A DNA stretch of 64,000 nucleotides from JAMZMI01 sp049115715 (GCA_049115715.1 JAGDZQ010000035.1:1-64000); one strand, 5' to 3'. Shown: positions 39,894 to 49,148, counted from the stretch's first letter. Numbers and translations are program-made. Notes: a model not told the origin generated them from the sequence alone.

Positions 39894-40823
39894 ATGCGAT
39901 TGATTTTAACATTTCTCATTTTATTGACAGCCAGAGTTCTATTGGCTCAGTGCTGCTCAGGTGGGGTGCCTATGTCGAGCAACTTAGGTATGCCGTCGGC
40001 TGATCGGGGGACTTTTCAATTTGATATAAGCTATGATCTTAACAATCTTCAGACACTCAAGCAGGGAACCAACACCTTAAATGACGATACCAGAGAAAGA
40101 CAAACGCATTCTGTATTGTTGAAGTTTGGTTACTCTTTCAACGATAAGTTTTCGGTTGATGGGTTTGTGTCATATGTGCGTCAGGAACGTACCATTAGTA
40201 CCTTGGCTGAAGAAGATTTTACCAGTACCAATGGAGTTGGGGATGGAGTGGTGATGCTAAAATACTCCCCCATTGAAGGGCTGACATCCGGTTATGGCAT
40301 TAAGGTTCCACTTGGTAAGAGTGATATTGGAAACTTGAATGCAGATTTACAGCCAGGAAGTGGAGCCTGGGATCAAATTTTCTATTTGAGTTATACCGGT
40401 CAATTTAAATTCAGACCAAGCCTGACCTACTTTGGGACATCCATTTATAGACTGACAGGAGTCAATAAAACATACTTTGTAGATTCTCAATATGAATTCG
40501 GAGATGAGTTTCAGATCCTTGGCGGAATCTCGGATCGATTTCTTATTGGCAATGTGATCATTGACCCTTCCCTTAAATTAAGATATCGACATGCAGGAAG
40601 AGACAGGTTTGATAATGGCAACTTCCCGGGATCGGGAGGGAGCTTTGTTTTTATGTCTCCGGCCATTTCCTGGCGAATATCCCCAGTGCTCAATTATCAT
40701 ATTAGTGCCGAACTGCCAATATATGCAAGGGTTAAGGAAACTCAACTTTCTCCTACTTTCAGGATCAATACAGGTATTGGCTATACTATAAAGCCTAAAA
40801 AACTTAACACAATCAAAATCTAG
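39894..40823 (+). CDS. Probable outer-membrane beta-barrel protein
   Basis: Signal peptide ends LLAQ, directly followed by CCSGGVPMSSNLGMP. Repeated amphipathic strands follow (FQFDISYDLNNL, HSVLLKFGYSFNDKFSVDGFVSYV, GVVMLKYSPIEG, RINTGIGYTI), as in transporter-like barrels of the Phenol_MetA_deg/PF13557 kind. The paired Cys next to the signal cleavage could bind a metal. The DUF3179 gene follows after four bases, so the two work together. Function unknown. Confidence 0.7.
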   Translation: MRLILTFLILLTARVLLAQCCSGGVPMSSNLGMPSADRGTFQFDISYDLNNLQTLKQGTNTLNDDTRERQTHSVLLKFGYSFNDKFSVDGFVSYVRQERTISTLAEEDFTSTNGVGDGVVMLKYSPIEGLTSGYGIKVPLGKSDIGNLNADLQPGSGAWDQIFYLSYTGQFKFRPSLTYFGTSIYRLTGVNKTYFVDSQYEFGDEFQILGGISDRFLIGNVIIDPSLKLRYRHAGRDRFDNGNFPGSGGSFVFMSPAISWRISPVLNYHISAELPIYARVKETQLSPTFRINTGIGYTIKPKKLNTIKI

Positions 40824-40827
40824 AACT

Positions 40828-41883
40828 ATGAAACAACTTACTATTTTATTACTTGCCATTGGTTTCTTCGTTTCGTCATGTCAAGATGATGTTGGGTCTG
40901 GGTCCAGGCCAGGTGAGTGGCTTATTCCCAGAGGAGATGTATTTGATGGGGGGCCAGGAAAAGACGGAATTCCAGCTCTGACCTCACCTCAAATGGTTCC
41001 AATTGGGGACGCAGGGTTGAATTATTTGAAAGATAATGATCTGGTGATAGTGTATAAGTTGGGAGAGGAAGTGCTTGCATTTTCACATGCAGTTTTGGAC
41101 TGGCATGAGATTATCAACACCAGTTCAGGTAACAATCATTTTGCTGTGACCTATTGTCCCTTGACAGGTACGACCCTAGGGTGGAATCGTGAAATCAACA
41201 ATACACTCACGACATTTGGAGTATCTGGTAAGCTGTATAACTCCAATCTTATTCCCTATGATAGGTTGACGGATACTTACTACAGCCAAATTTTTGCTCA
41301 GGGCATAAATGGTACTGAAATAGGCTTTGAGCCCGAATATCAACCACTAATGGAGATGCCATATGAAACACTGAAAGAATGGTATCCCAATGCTTTGGTG
41401 ACATCATCAAACACTGGACATTCGAGACAGTATGGAGTATACCCATATCGAGATTACAAAACGAACCCAAGTTTATTGTTTCCGGTTTCAAACAATGATT
41501 CCAGATTGTTTAGCAAGGAGAGGGTAATGGGCGTGATAGGATCTACAGGATCTACAAGAGCTTATAGATTTGATCTATTTGAAAACAGAGGGTTTGTGGT
41601 TGATGAAATAGATGGTGAGAAATATTTGATAATGGGAGATGAAGTGCAAAATTGGATGGCCGTATATAAGCTGTCTGATTCGGATGAAGTACCTCAGTTT
41701 GAAGTAATAGTTGAGAATGGTTCAGGCGTTCTCAGAGATGAAGCTGGGAATACCTGGGATGCGTTTGGTGCGGTAATTTCAGGGCCTGATACAGGCAAAG
41801 TTCTTGCTTCTCCGGTTTCATATATTGGTTATTGGTTTGCCTGGGCTACCTTTTACCCAGAAATAGAAATCTTCGAGAGGTAG
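40828..41883 (+). CDS. DUF3179 domain lipoprotein
   Basis: Lipobox VSSC, then the DUF3179 pattern: IPRGDVFDGGPGKDGIPAL, GDAGLNYLKDNDLVIVY, HAVLDWHEIIN, VTYCPLTGTTLGWNR, FGVSGKLYNSNLIPYDR, and TYYSQIFAQ. The conserved Cys in TYCPLTG may be functional. Proteins of this family are secreted and of unknown activity. It forms a two-gene unit with the preceding barrel protein. Confidence 0.85.
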   Translation: MKQLTILLLAIGFFVSSCQDDVGSGSRPGEWLIPRGDVFDGGPGKDGIPALTSPQMVPIGDAGLNYLKDNDLVIVYKLGEEVLAFSHAVLDWHEIINTSSGNNHFAVTYCPLTGTTLGWNREINNTLTTFGVSGKLYNSNLIPYDRLTDTYYSQIFAQGINGTEIGFEPEYQPLMEMPYETLKEWYPNALVTSSNTGHSRQYGVYPYRDYKTNPSLLFPVSNNDSRLFSKERVMGVIGSTGSTRAYRFDLFENRGFVVDEIDGEKYLIMGDEVQNWMAVYKLSDSDEVPQFEVIVENGSGVLRDEAGNTWDAFGAVISGPDTGKVLASPVSYIGYWFAWATFYPEIEIFER

Positions 41884-42012
41884 ATATAGTCAACAGACTG
41901 AAATTGTGAGAATATTGAAATACTCTAATGGCCAGGGATAGACTTTAAATCATTGGTATCGGGTTGATGAGGGTATTCCAAGTGAATACCCAATATATCA
42001 ACACCATATTGG

Positions 42013-43059
42013 TTAGAACTTAATCTTTTGGATTTCCTCTGGTTTCAAAACGATAATATCGCTGGCTTCTATTTTAATGAGTCCATCTTTTTTGAACTCA
42101 GAAAGTACACGGATGACAGACTCGGTAGCCGTACCCACCATATTGGCAAGGTCATTTCTACTTACCGAAATTTTGGAACTTTCATGATTGGCTTCCAAGA
42201 GGCGAATTAGATTATGCGCCGTTCTTTTTCTAAGCGTATCGTACGCAAGTCCAATTAGCTCCTGCTCTTTTTCGATGATATCTTTTGACAGCATCTTGAT
42301 GAACTGAGAAGCTACTTCTCGATTTTGAAATACGATGTTCTGAAAGTCAAGTCTTGGGATGAGAACCAGTTCAGTTGGTTCCAGCGCCTCCGCAAATTCC
42401 GTATGATTTACATCTTGAATCAACGCATGTTGTCCCATGTATTCTCCATCTGTCAGTACCTCATGAATGAATTGTTTTCCGTCTTCATTGATTCGATAGG
42501 TCTTGACCTTACCACTCTTGATGCAGTATAGGTAATGTGGGAAATCACCTTCCTTGAAGATCGATTCTTTCTTTTCGTAGGTTCTCGTTTTGCGATTCTC
42601 CCTTAAACTTTCCAGATTTTTGTAATTATTGGAAGCTACTTTGATGAAGCCTTCAACACCCGTCTTCCTTTCTGCTTGAAGTTGATCGAATTTCTTCAAT
42701 CTTCTTTCTGCAGCCTCGAGAAGTTCCATTTCGTCAAATGGCTTGGTGAGGTAGTCGTCTGCTCCAAGATTCATCCCTTTTCTAAAATCGGTTTTTTCCG
42801 CTTTAGCAGTGAGAAAAATAAATGGAATTGCCGATGTGCTGGGGTTCTGAGAAATCAGATACAGTACCTCGTAACCATCCATTACGGGCATCATGATGTC
42901 GCAGATAATCAGGTCAGGGAGCTCGCTTATTGCTAATTTGACTCCTTCTTTTCCGTTGGCAGCCTGAGAAACTTCGTAGTTGCTGAGCTCCAGAAGCTCC
43001 GCAATATTGTCGCGCATTTCGTCACTATCTTCAATGACTAATATTTTCCTTTTTTCCAT
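42013..43059 (-). CDS. Response regulator with REC and CRP/FNR domains
   Basis: Receiver domain (1-120) with phospho-acceptor Asp54 in LIICDIMMPVMDG, Thr of FLTAK and Lys of TKPFD. Then a cyclic-nucleotide-type sensor fold (about 160-265, KKESIFKEGDFPHYLYCIKSGKVKTYRINEDG) and a Crp-type helix-turn-helix (about 295-340, ISVSRNDLANMVGTATESVIRVLSEFKKDGLI). No FNR-type cluster Cys set is seen. Most response regulators use OmpR or NarL outputs; REC-CRP is less usual. Its ORF start overlaps the histidine kinase gene end by 29 bases. Universal stress genes and TonB lie upstream, suggesting control of an energy or low-oxygen response. Confidence 0.9.
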   Translation of the reverse strand: MEKRKILVIEDSDEMRDNIAELLELSNYEVSQAANGKEGVKLAISELPDLIICDIMMPVMDGYEVLYLISQNPSTSAIPFIFLTAKAEKTDFRKGMNLGADDYLTKPFDEMELLEAAERRLKKFDQLQAERKTGVEGFIKVASNNYKNLESLRENRKTRTYEKKESIFKEGDFPHYLYCIKSGKVKTYRINEDGKQFIHEVLTDGEYMGQHALIQDVNHTEFAEALEPTELVLIPRLDFQNIVFQNREVASQFIKMLSKDIIEKEQELIGLAYDTLRKRTAHNLIRLLEANHESSKISVSRNDLANMVGTATESVIRVLSEFKKDGLIKIEASDIIVLKPEEIQKIKF

Positions 43060-44617
43060 TTGGTATATCTATTTGTATCGTGGTTCCTTTTCCTTCTTCG
43101 CTCTCTAGTTTGATGTGCCCATTCATGATGGATACATACTTTTTCACAATGTGAAGTCCCAGTCCAGTGCCTTGAATATTAAATGCATTTTTTGCTCTGA
43201 AAAATCGCTCAAACAGGTGAGTTTGTTCCTTCTTGGGAATTCCAATTCCATGATCTTGGATTTCAATCAAAAGTGAGTTTTTTAGCTGATTTGCCGTTAC
43301 GATTATTTCACCATTTTCTGGAGAATACTTTATAGCGTTTGATACGAGATTGATTAATATATTTTTTAGAAGCTTGGCATCTCCGATGAATTCCTTAAGG
43401 TCGGTATGCTTGAAGTTTAGGGATTGGTCTGCCTTTTTTATGCTGCCCAATTCGTTGATTGTTTCTTCCAAAAACGAAACAAGTGTAATAGACTGATAGT
43501 TGAGATTCATTGCCCCGGAATCTATTCTTTCCAAGGACAGGAAGTCATTGAGGATTTCGGTCAGATTTTTCACCGAAGACTTGATCCTGTTGAGGTGCTT
43601 ATCTCTTTTATCTTGCTCTTCGCTCTCTTTGTATTTTGAAATTAAGTTTGCCGATGAGAGTATAGTACTCAGAGGAGTTCTGAACTCGTGTGAAGCCATA
43701 GATACAAATCTGGATTTCATTTCATTGAGTTCCCGCTCTTGCTCCAAAAGCTTTCTGGTTTCCCTTTCCGCCTTTTTTAGTTCGGTTATATTTTCTTCTA
43801 CTATTAGAATTTGCTCAGGTGTTTTCTTCTCAAAGAGTATAGGTACAGCATGGACGATGAAAGCCTCAGAGTCCTTCTCATAATGCCAGGTAAGCGGTTC
43901 ACCCTCATCGCATTTATTCATGTGTAGCAGAATCTGATCTTTATATTCATCTGGAATATTAGAGATGTATGATTTCCCTATGAGTGCTTTTCTCTCCGCT
44001 TCAGTTGTATCTCTTCCTTCTATGAATAGAACCTTGAAATGATGATCGATTATACTTACCGTGCCTCCAGGGAAGTTTTTTGCAATCATTTCATAGAGGG
44101 TCTGACTCTTTCTCAGAGCCGTTTCAGCGGCTCTTCTTTCCATTACCTCTTTCTTAAGTCCAAGATTGAGATGCTCTAGTTCCTGAGTTCTTTCTTTTAC
44201 CATCTCTTTCAGGTGAGAGGCGTATTGTTGCAGTTTTTCCTCGCTTTTCTTACGTTCTGTGATATCGTTCACGAAGGCAGCAACAAATCTGTTTTGGCCT
44301 TGCACAAAGTGACTAAGGCTGATTTCTATTGGGAAGATGCTACCATCTCTTCTCTTGCCACTCAAATCCATTCCTATTCCCATAGGTCTTGGGCTTGGTT
44401 TCTTGAAATACTCTGCTCTGTGGGAGTGATGTTTTTTTTTAGATTTAGTAGGTACCAAATCTTCAATTTTCAAACCTTCCAATCCTGGCGTGGTGTACCC
44501 AAACATGCTATCAGCCATTGGGTTAGCAGAAATAATGTAGCCCTTTTCATCAGATATGATGATGCCTTCTGATGCTGAGCTGAACACGAGCCTTAAAAGG
44601 TCTATTCCTGAATCCAT
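43031..44617 (-). CDS. PAS-PAS sensor histidine kinase
   Basis: Cytoplasmic two-PAS kinase: first PAS about residues 8-122 (SEGIIISDEKGYIISANPMADSMFGY), coiled coil about 125-175, second PAS about 172-285. Then come HisKA with phospho-His310 in FVSMASHEFRTPLST, and HATPase (NLVSNAIKYSPENGE, IEIQDHGIGIPKKEQTHLFERFFRA, GTGLGLHIVKKYV). No transmembrane helix. The cognate response regulator overlaps its 3' end. The ligand of the PAS domains is not evident; a heme-His motif cannot be claimed. Confidence 0.93.
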   Translation of the reverse strand: MDSGIDLLRLVFSSASEGIIISDEKGYIISANPMADSMFGYTTPGLEGLKIEDLVPTKSKKKHHSHRAEYFKKPSPRPMGIGMDLSGKRRDGSIFPIEISLSHFVQGQNRFVAAFVNDITERKKSEEKLQQYASHLKEMVKERTQELEHLNLGLKKEVMERRAAETALRKSQTLYEMIAKNFPGGTVSIIDHHFKVLFIEGRDTTEAERKALIGKSYISNIPDEYKDQILLHMNKCDEGEPLTWHYEKDSEAFIVHAVPILFEKKTPEQILIVEENITELKKAERETRKLLEQERELNEMKSRFVSMASHEFRTPLSTILSSANLISKYKESEEQDKRDKHLNRIKSSVKNLTEILNDFLSLERIDSGAMNLNYQSITLVSFLEETINELGSIKKADQSLNFKHTDLKEFIGDAKLLKNILINLVSNAIKYSPENGEIIVTANQLKNSLLIEIQDHGIGIPKKEQTHLFERFFRAKNAFNIQGTGLGLHIVKKYVSIMNGHIKLESEEGKGTTIQIDIPNGKKENISH

Positions 44618-44732
44618 AAGACAAAACTATTTAAATCAATTGTGGCCTGAACGAATATAATCAATAGACAAGGTGATATAAGTCATGTCCCCTGAAAATC
44701 GATTCTTTCATATTTGAGTATTGAAGAAAAGT

Positions 44733-45152
44733 ATGAATAATATAAAAGGTATACTGATACCCACAGATTTCTCTCCCACCGCATGGCAAGCCGTGCTGGC
44801 AGGTATAAGACTGGCCAAAACGAATAATTGTCCGGTAAACTTAATTCATATCTCACCCGAGAGTAGCGATAAGAAATACTTGAATGAACTTCGGGTAAAG
44901 CTTCAAAATATTGCAAAAAATCTATCTGGTATTTATGGAATAGCTGTGGAGAGCCTTGTAGTTGAAGGAGAACCATGGGCCGAAATAGAAAAATTTATTG
45001 AGAGCCTTCAAATAGATATGGTTGTGATGGGCTTGAATGGTACAGGAGGCAATGAGATAGGTAGTCTGACTGGATATGTAATGCATCATTTAAACTGTCC
45101 GGTAATGGTTGTGCCATCGAGCAAGGACGAAAAGGCTTTAGTTTATCAATAA
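44733..45152 (+). CDS. Universal stress protein family, single domain
   Basis: UspA fold: starts GILIPTDFSPTAWQAVLAGIRLAKTN, ends MGLNGTGGNEIGSLTGYVMHHLNCPVMVVPS, with the ATP-binding glycine motif partly degenerate (G-x2-G-x-G). ATG 44733 is chosen over a TTG four codons earlier. It is divergent from the histidine kinase with about 115 bases between them. That spacing and the second Usp gene nearby suggest joint control by the REC-CRP regulator. Confidence 0.86.
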   Translation: MNNIKGILIPTDFSPTAWQAVLAGIRLAKTNNCPVNLIHISPESSDKKYLNELRVKLQNIAKNLSGIYGIAVESLVVEGEPWAEIEKFIESLQIDMVVMGLNGTGGNEIGSLTGYVMHHLNCPVMVVPSSKDEKALVYQ

Positions 45153-45222
45153 AGAAATCAAAAGAATTCCTTCATGAAAGGAGGAATAGTAGGATTATTT
45201 CTTAATATCCATTTTTCCAAAG

Positions 45223-45251
45223 AGAGCCTTGTCAATCAAGGCTCTTTTTTT
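45223..45251 (+). terminator. Terminator between the Usp gene and convergent tonB
   Basis: Stem AGAGCCTTG/CAAGGCTCT (45223-45231 and 45237-45245), 5-base loop, T run to 45251 on the plus strand. It lies just before the convergent tonB stop at 45255 and may also work weakly on the minus strand. Confidence 0.88.
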
Positions 45252-45254
45252 ACT

Positions 45255-46064
45255 TTATCTTTCTTTCAAGACGAATACGATAGGGACTCTCCTATAAGAT
45301 CTTACGGGAACACCTCTTTGCTTCCCTGGAGACCATTTGGGCGCATTTTCTATAACCCTTATTGCTTCCTGATCACAATCATCAAATATCCCTTTTATCA
45401 CTTTTACATCTGTAAGAGATCCGTCTTTTTCCACAACGAACTGTACGAACACCCTACCACTGACATTGAGTCTCGCGGCTCTGTCGGGATACTTTAGATT
45501 CTCACCGACATACTTATAAAAGGCAGCCAGACCCCCATGTGGCAATGCTTGGGTTTCCACTATGTCAAAGATCTCCTCGACGACCTCTTCTGGAGTATCT
45601 GAGCTAAAATCATAATCCACTATTTCTGTCATTTCCATATCCTCTGTTATTTCAAGATCGATTTCCATTTCAATCTCTTCGACGATTTCTGCATCAGAAA
45701 CTTCCTTTATTATAGGAGCTACAACTCTTTGTGGAGGTGGGGGAGGTGGCTGCTCCGTGAGAGGAATCTCAACTAATTCTTCGAAATCATTTGCCATTGT
45801 TCCCAGGTCGAGAATGTCATCATTATTATATGTTTTCCACTCAAACGCCATTATGACAAGCAGCAAACTTATTGTGAGTCCGATTGCAAAGAATAGCCGA
45901 GACAGGTTTCGATCAGATTCTGCCCTTTTTTCTTTTAGAGCAATCAGATCGGTTATCAGCCTTTTTTTTGTGGATTTACTTAGGGCAGACTCAGAAACCT
46001 TATCAAGTGGTTTACATATGAGAACTGTCGCTTCTTTATTGGGGTTTTGAACGGTTGCTAACAT
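45255..46064 (-). CDS. tonB: TonB energy transducer
   Basis: Spans the periplasm and drives TonB-dependent transport such as SusC. There is a cytoplasmic start of about 60 residues, then one membrane helix (about 58-75, LFFAIGLTISLLLVIMAFEW). A proline run (EQPPPPPPQ) and a long acidic segment (EIVEEIEMEIDLEITEDMEMTE) lead to the TonB C-terminal domain (AAFYKYVGENLKYPDRAARLNVSGRVFVQFVVEKDGSL ... VIENAPKWSPGKQRGVPV). ExbB/ExbD are not in the window. The region before the membrane helix is longer than in E. coli TonB, as usual in this phylum. Confidence 0.9.
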   Translation of the reverse strand: MLATVQNPNKEATVLICKPLDKVSESALSKSTKKRLITDLIALKEKRAESDRNLSRLFFAIGLTISLLLVIMAFEWKTYNNDDILDLGTMANDFEELVEIPLTEQPPPPPPQRVVAPIIKEVSDAEIVEEIEMEIDLEITEDMEMTEIVDYDFSSDTPEEVVEEIFDIVETQALPHGGLAAFYKYVGENLKYPDRAARLNVSGRVFVQFVVEKDGSLTDVKVIKGIFDDCDQEAIRVIENAPKWSPGKQRGVPVRSYRRVPIVFVLKER

Positions 46065-46294
46065 GACTGTATCACTTTTGTTATTTCATTAAGTAACACG
46101 TTTTACGAAGCTTTTTTTATGACCTAGCTCATGGTGTTCATTGATTTGAATAGGAGTGGACTCAAGGTTTGTAGATTTCCAACGAGCTATCGAAGTAGAT
46201 ATACGAAGTTGACAAATCTCATCTGTCAGTATGATCAATGATCGGTTCGTTTAGATTAACAAAACCTACCTTCAAAATACTAAACAGAAGTATT

Positions 46295-47128
46295 ATGAAG
46301 AAGATATTGATCCCCTACGATTTTTCTCCAGAGGCAGAATATGCGCTGGATGCGGCTGTGCAATTTGATAAAATCGAGCCATGCGAAATCCATATCGTGC
46401 ATGTGGTAGAAGTTCCATCTAGTTATTTGAGTTTGTTTCCCGAATATGGAAGTATTGGAGTAGACGGTATTTACAGCGATGAGATTATTCGGTCTGTGGA
46501 GGATAAACTGGATAAGGTTAAAGCTGAGATAAGCGGACTTGGTATTTCTGTAAAAAGTAGCACGCTTTATGGGAAACCATTTCAAAGCATTCAAAATGCC
46601 ATCATTGCGGAGGAAGCAGACTTGATTATCATGGGCTCTAAAGGAGCCACGGGTCTGAAAGAAATATTTGTTGGCTCGAATGCAGAAAGAATCATTCGAT
46701 GCGCCAAAGTTCCAGTACTTACATTAAAGCAAAAGATCGATCTGGAGGAGATAAGTGATTTGGTCTACGCCACTGATTTTTCTATAGATAATTCATTGAA
46801 ATTCGTCAAGCAAATCCAGAAGCTATTATATCTGAAAATCAAACTCCTTAAAGTGTTCAATAGTAATGATTGGACGTATACAAAACGTACAGCATTGGAA
46901 AAGACTGAAGAGTTTGGTATTGATAGTATGCTCAGGAATTATTCTGTCCATGTAATCGATTCACCCTTTGTGACGGATGGGATTTTGCAATTTGCTCATG
47001 AGAAGAAGGCAGATTTGATTGTAATGGGGACTCACGGATATACTGGCATAGGTCATTTAATAGCTGGATCCAATGCGGAGGGAGTTGCCAATCACAGCAA
47101 GATTCCAATCTTCACCGTTCATAAGTGA
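46295..47128 (+). CDS. Tandem-domain universal stress protein
   Basis: Two UspA domains: residues 1-140 (KKILIPYDFSPEAEYALDAAVQF ... IMGSKGATGLKEIFVGSNAERIIRCAKVPVLTL) and about 150-277 (IVMGTHGYTGIGHLIAGSNAEGVANHSKIPIFTV). Both carry G-x2-G-x9-G(S/T) ATP-binding motifs. ATG 46295 gives a normal start; an ATG 19 codons earlier adds a non-conserved leader. It is divergent from tonB. Confidence 0.9.
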   Translation: MKKILIPYDFSPEAEYALDAAVQFDKIEPCEIHIVHVVEVPSSYLSLFPEYGSIGVDGIYSDEIIRSVEDKLDKVKAEISGLGISVKSSTLYGKPFQSIQNAIIAEEADLIIMGSKGATGLKEIFVGSNAERIIRCAKVPVLTLKQKIDLEEISDLVYATDFSIDNSLKFVKQIQKLLYLKIKLLKVFNSNDWTYTKRTALEKTEEFGIDSMLRNYSVHVIDSPFVTDGILQFAHEKKADLIVMGTHGYTGIGHLIAGSNAEGVANHSKIPIFTVHK

Positions 47129-47142
47129 AACGAATCAAGATA

Positions 47143-47877
47143 TCATTTTTGAAATAAAGGCTCAGGCAAAGCTTGTCTCAAATCGTTATATATTTTCTTA
47201 TTGGACTCATTTTTAGCGGAAAAGTATATTTCTTTTCCATCTGTTCTGGTAAGCTGAATATATGGTTGATTTAGGCTGTTCAATAGAAACTTTACTCTGG
47301 TTTTTTCGCTCGTGATAAAATACCCCTTCTTGATTTCTCCAAGAGCAAACCCATTGCTTTTGTATTTTATTTTTGGCAGTTGAGATGTTAGCTTAATCGT
47401 TTTGATTTGTTGGGGCTTCAAGGTCTCCCCATAAATACCCTCCAACTGCACTCCCTGCTCGTTGATTATCAATCTATCTTCATCAAATCCAACATAGAAA
47501 AGACCAGAGATGAAAATTAGTAAAATGATCAAGAAGTAGATTATGACCTTTTTGTACTGGTTACTTACACCAATAGTATATTTTCCGTTTTTCCAAATCC
47601 AAAAGATATAGGCCGCTATCGGGTAAAGTCCCATGAAGACTCCAGTAGCATTTTCGCCAATGAAATAGTTAATAGATAGTCCAAAAAAGAGAAATGAAAC
47701 TCCTAGAACGAAGTGAAATTTCTTGAAACGGGGGATATAGGATTTAATATCAACTTTTTCACGATCTTCTTCGCTCATCATGTTGTATCCTGAAAGCAAG
47801 TACTTTGCATTGTTTTCTGTGATGATTAATCCAATTAATACAAAAAGAGTACTCAGTCCGATAATTGCGTAAGGCAT
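47143..47877 (-). CDS. Membrane protein with DUF3784-like N-terminus
   Basis: Four hydrophobic helices: about residues 2-20, 54-72, 76-93 and 108-127. The cytoplasmic segment NAKYLLSGYNMMSEEDREKVDIKSY matches the N-terminal pattern I recall for DUF3784. The C-terminal 110 residues look like a PH-type strand domain (LEGIYGETLKPQQIKTIKLT, KTRVKFLLNSLNQPYIQLTRTDGKEIYFS). It is the last gene of a four-gene minus-strand operon led by a DUF2089 regulator. Function unknown. Confidence 0.7.
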   Translation of the reverse strand: MPYAIIGLSTLFVLIGLIITENNAKYLLSGYNMMSEEDREKVDIKSYIPRFKKFHFVLGVSFLFFGLSINYFIGENATGVFMGLYPIAAYIFWIWKNGKYTIGVSNQYKKVIIYFLIILLIFISGLFYVGFDEDRLIINEQGVQLEGIYGETLKPQQIKTIKLTSQLPKIKYKSNGFALGEIKKGYFITSEKTRVKFLLNSLNQPYIQLTRTDGKEIYFSAKNESNKKIYNDLRQALPEPLFQK

Positions 47878-47911
47878 AATTTAAAATAAATCAGATATCA
47901 ATTTTAGAATT

Positions 47912-48301
47912 CTATTTAGCATTGACCGGCACGATAAACAAGCCAGAAACCAGATCATCGTCACTAAATACAACCTTTAATTTTAGAGGAGCATTCTCAA
48001 ACTTTAGAATGATATATACCACTCTATATTCTTCAATGGTGTCTAGAATCGTTTTTCCAGATTCCTGATAGGCTCCCACCTGTCCGATCAACCCGTCCCA
48101 AACTGTTTTTAACTGCTCTTCTGATAAGACATTTTTCATAGTAGAATCAAAGTCCTTTCTTGCAGCTTCAAAGTTGGTTGCTGTGAGATTATTGAGAATC
48201 TCTTCAGATATCTTGGATATCTTATCTGTGTCTTGGATAGGTTCGGAGCTGCATTGAGTAAAAAGTAATACTAATAACAGCATGGTGGTCATTTTTTTCA
48301 T
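47912..48301 (-). CDS. DUF3887-like lipoprotein
   Basis: Lipobox FTQC after a short signal. The body (about 110 residues) has the NTF2-like order of DUF3887: ILNNLTATNFEAARKDFDSTMKNVLSEEQLKTVWDGLIGQVGAYQ, then strands (RVVYIILKFENAPLKLKVVFSDDDLVSGLFIVPV). It lies between a Yip1-like membrane protein and the DUF3784-like gene with short gaps, so it is cotranscribed. Confidence 0.75.
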   Translation of the reverse strand: MKKMTTMLLLVLLFTQCSSEPIQDTDKISKISEEILNNLTATNFEAARKDFDSTMKNVLSEEQLKTVWDGLIGQVGAYQESGKTILDTIEEYRVVYIILKFENAPLKLKVVFSDDDLVSGLFIVPVNAK

Positions 48302-48313
48302 TTTGGTTAAGTT

Positions 48314-48856
48314 TTATAATATGAATAAATAGAGTTTGTTCATCAGCAGCATAGTGATTAATTGAGTACCAATGCATACGATAGTGAATGATATCCACAA
48401 TGATTTTCCCTTTAAGTTTCCGGATACTTTGAGTGCATGGTAGAGCAGAGCAAGTGACCAACCAATTACTGCAAGATGAATGGGGAATACGATTAGCTGG
48501 AGTGTTTTTGGACTTACTTCAAGTGATGAGATGAAACCTGCAAGTACAGCAAGAAGATAGGGTGCGCGAGACAAAGCGATGGTACCCATAACATCAATGA
48601 TTCTATAATTGGATGATCCTCCTATTTGGCACGCAAGCATTCCTAAAATAGATAATACAGCCCAGATGAATAATATTTCTACAAGTGGCACATACCAACC
48701 TGTGGTTACTGAAATAAGCGTAGAGATGAAATCTGGAAAGTGAGCGCCAGTATAACCTGCCAATAAACCAGTTGTTAGCATCATGCCAATTCCGATCAGA
48801 AGAGCAGACAACCCTGCTATTTTTTCGAATGGATTAAAAATAAAATTAGCCTTCAT
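48314..48856 (-). CDS. Yip1-like small membrane protein
   Basis: Five hydrophobic helices across 180 residues. FNPFEKIAGLSALLIGIGMML, GTIALSRAPYLLAVL and HALKVSGNLKGKSLWISFTIV resemble the YIP1 family of polytopic membrane proteins. The start overlaps the DUF2089 gene end by 11 bases. Substrate or partner unknown. Confidence 0.62.
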   Translation of the reverse strand: MKANFIFNPFEKIAGLSALLIGIGMMLTTGLLAGYTGAHFPDFISTLISVTTGWYVPLVEILFIWAVLSILGMLACQIGGSSNYRIIDVMGTIALSRAPYLLAVLAGFISSLEVSPKTLQLIVFPIHLAVIGWSLALLYHALKVSGNLKGKSLWISFTIVCIGTQLITMLLMNKLYLFIL

Positions 48857-49148
48857 CGTCTTCTGAATTTTTGAGTTCTTTTTCTAATCCTTTGATCTTT
48901 TCGATCAAATCATCCAGTTTATTTCTAAGAGTCGGGTAGCTCATATTCAGATGTTTTGCCATGAGATTGAGCTTTCCGCTTTCCTTGAAAAAATCAAGGA
49001 TAAAGTTTTGCTCTTCTTGAGATAGACTAGTCATCAGGGGCAATTTGTAATCACCGTTGACAGTGGTTCTGCAGTCGGGGCACTCCAAACTGGTCACATT
49101 AAGCATATGATCACAGCTCGGGCAGGAGGCAGGTATTCTCTTCTTCAT
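48846..49148 (-). CDS. DUF2089 family zinc-ribbon/HTH protein
   Basis: Small likely DNA-binding regulator: a four-Cys zinc ribbon (CPSCDHMLNVTSLECPDC, residues 9-26) followed by a helix-turn-helix (about 40-75, SLSQEEQNFILDFFKESGKLNLMAKHLNMSYPTLRNKL) and a coiled tail. It heads an operon with a Yip1-like protein, a DUF3887 lipoprotein and a DUF3784-like protein. The 212-base gap upstream to the divergent gene is AT-rich. It may regulate its own operon. Confidence 0.83.
   Translation of the reverse strand: MKKRIPASCPSCDHMLNVTSLECPDCRTTVNGDYKLPLMTSLSQEEQNFILDFFKESGKLNLMAKHLNMSYPTLRNKLDDLIEKIKGLEKELKNSEDDEG

Noticed and set aside
45174..45497. Open frame opposite the 3' end of tonB
   Set aside because: It runs through the terminator and into the TonB C-terminal domain; no family resemblance.
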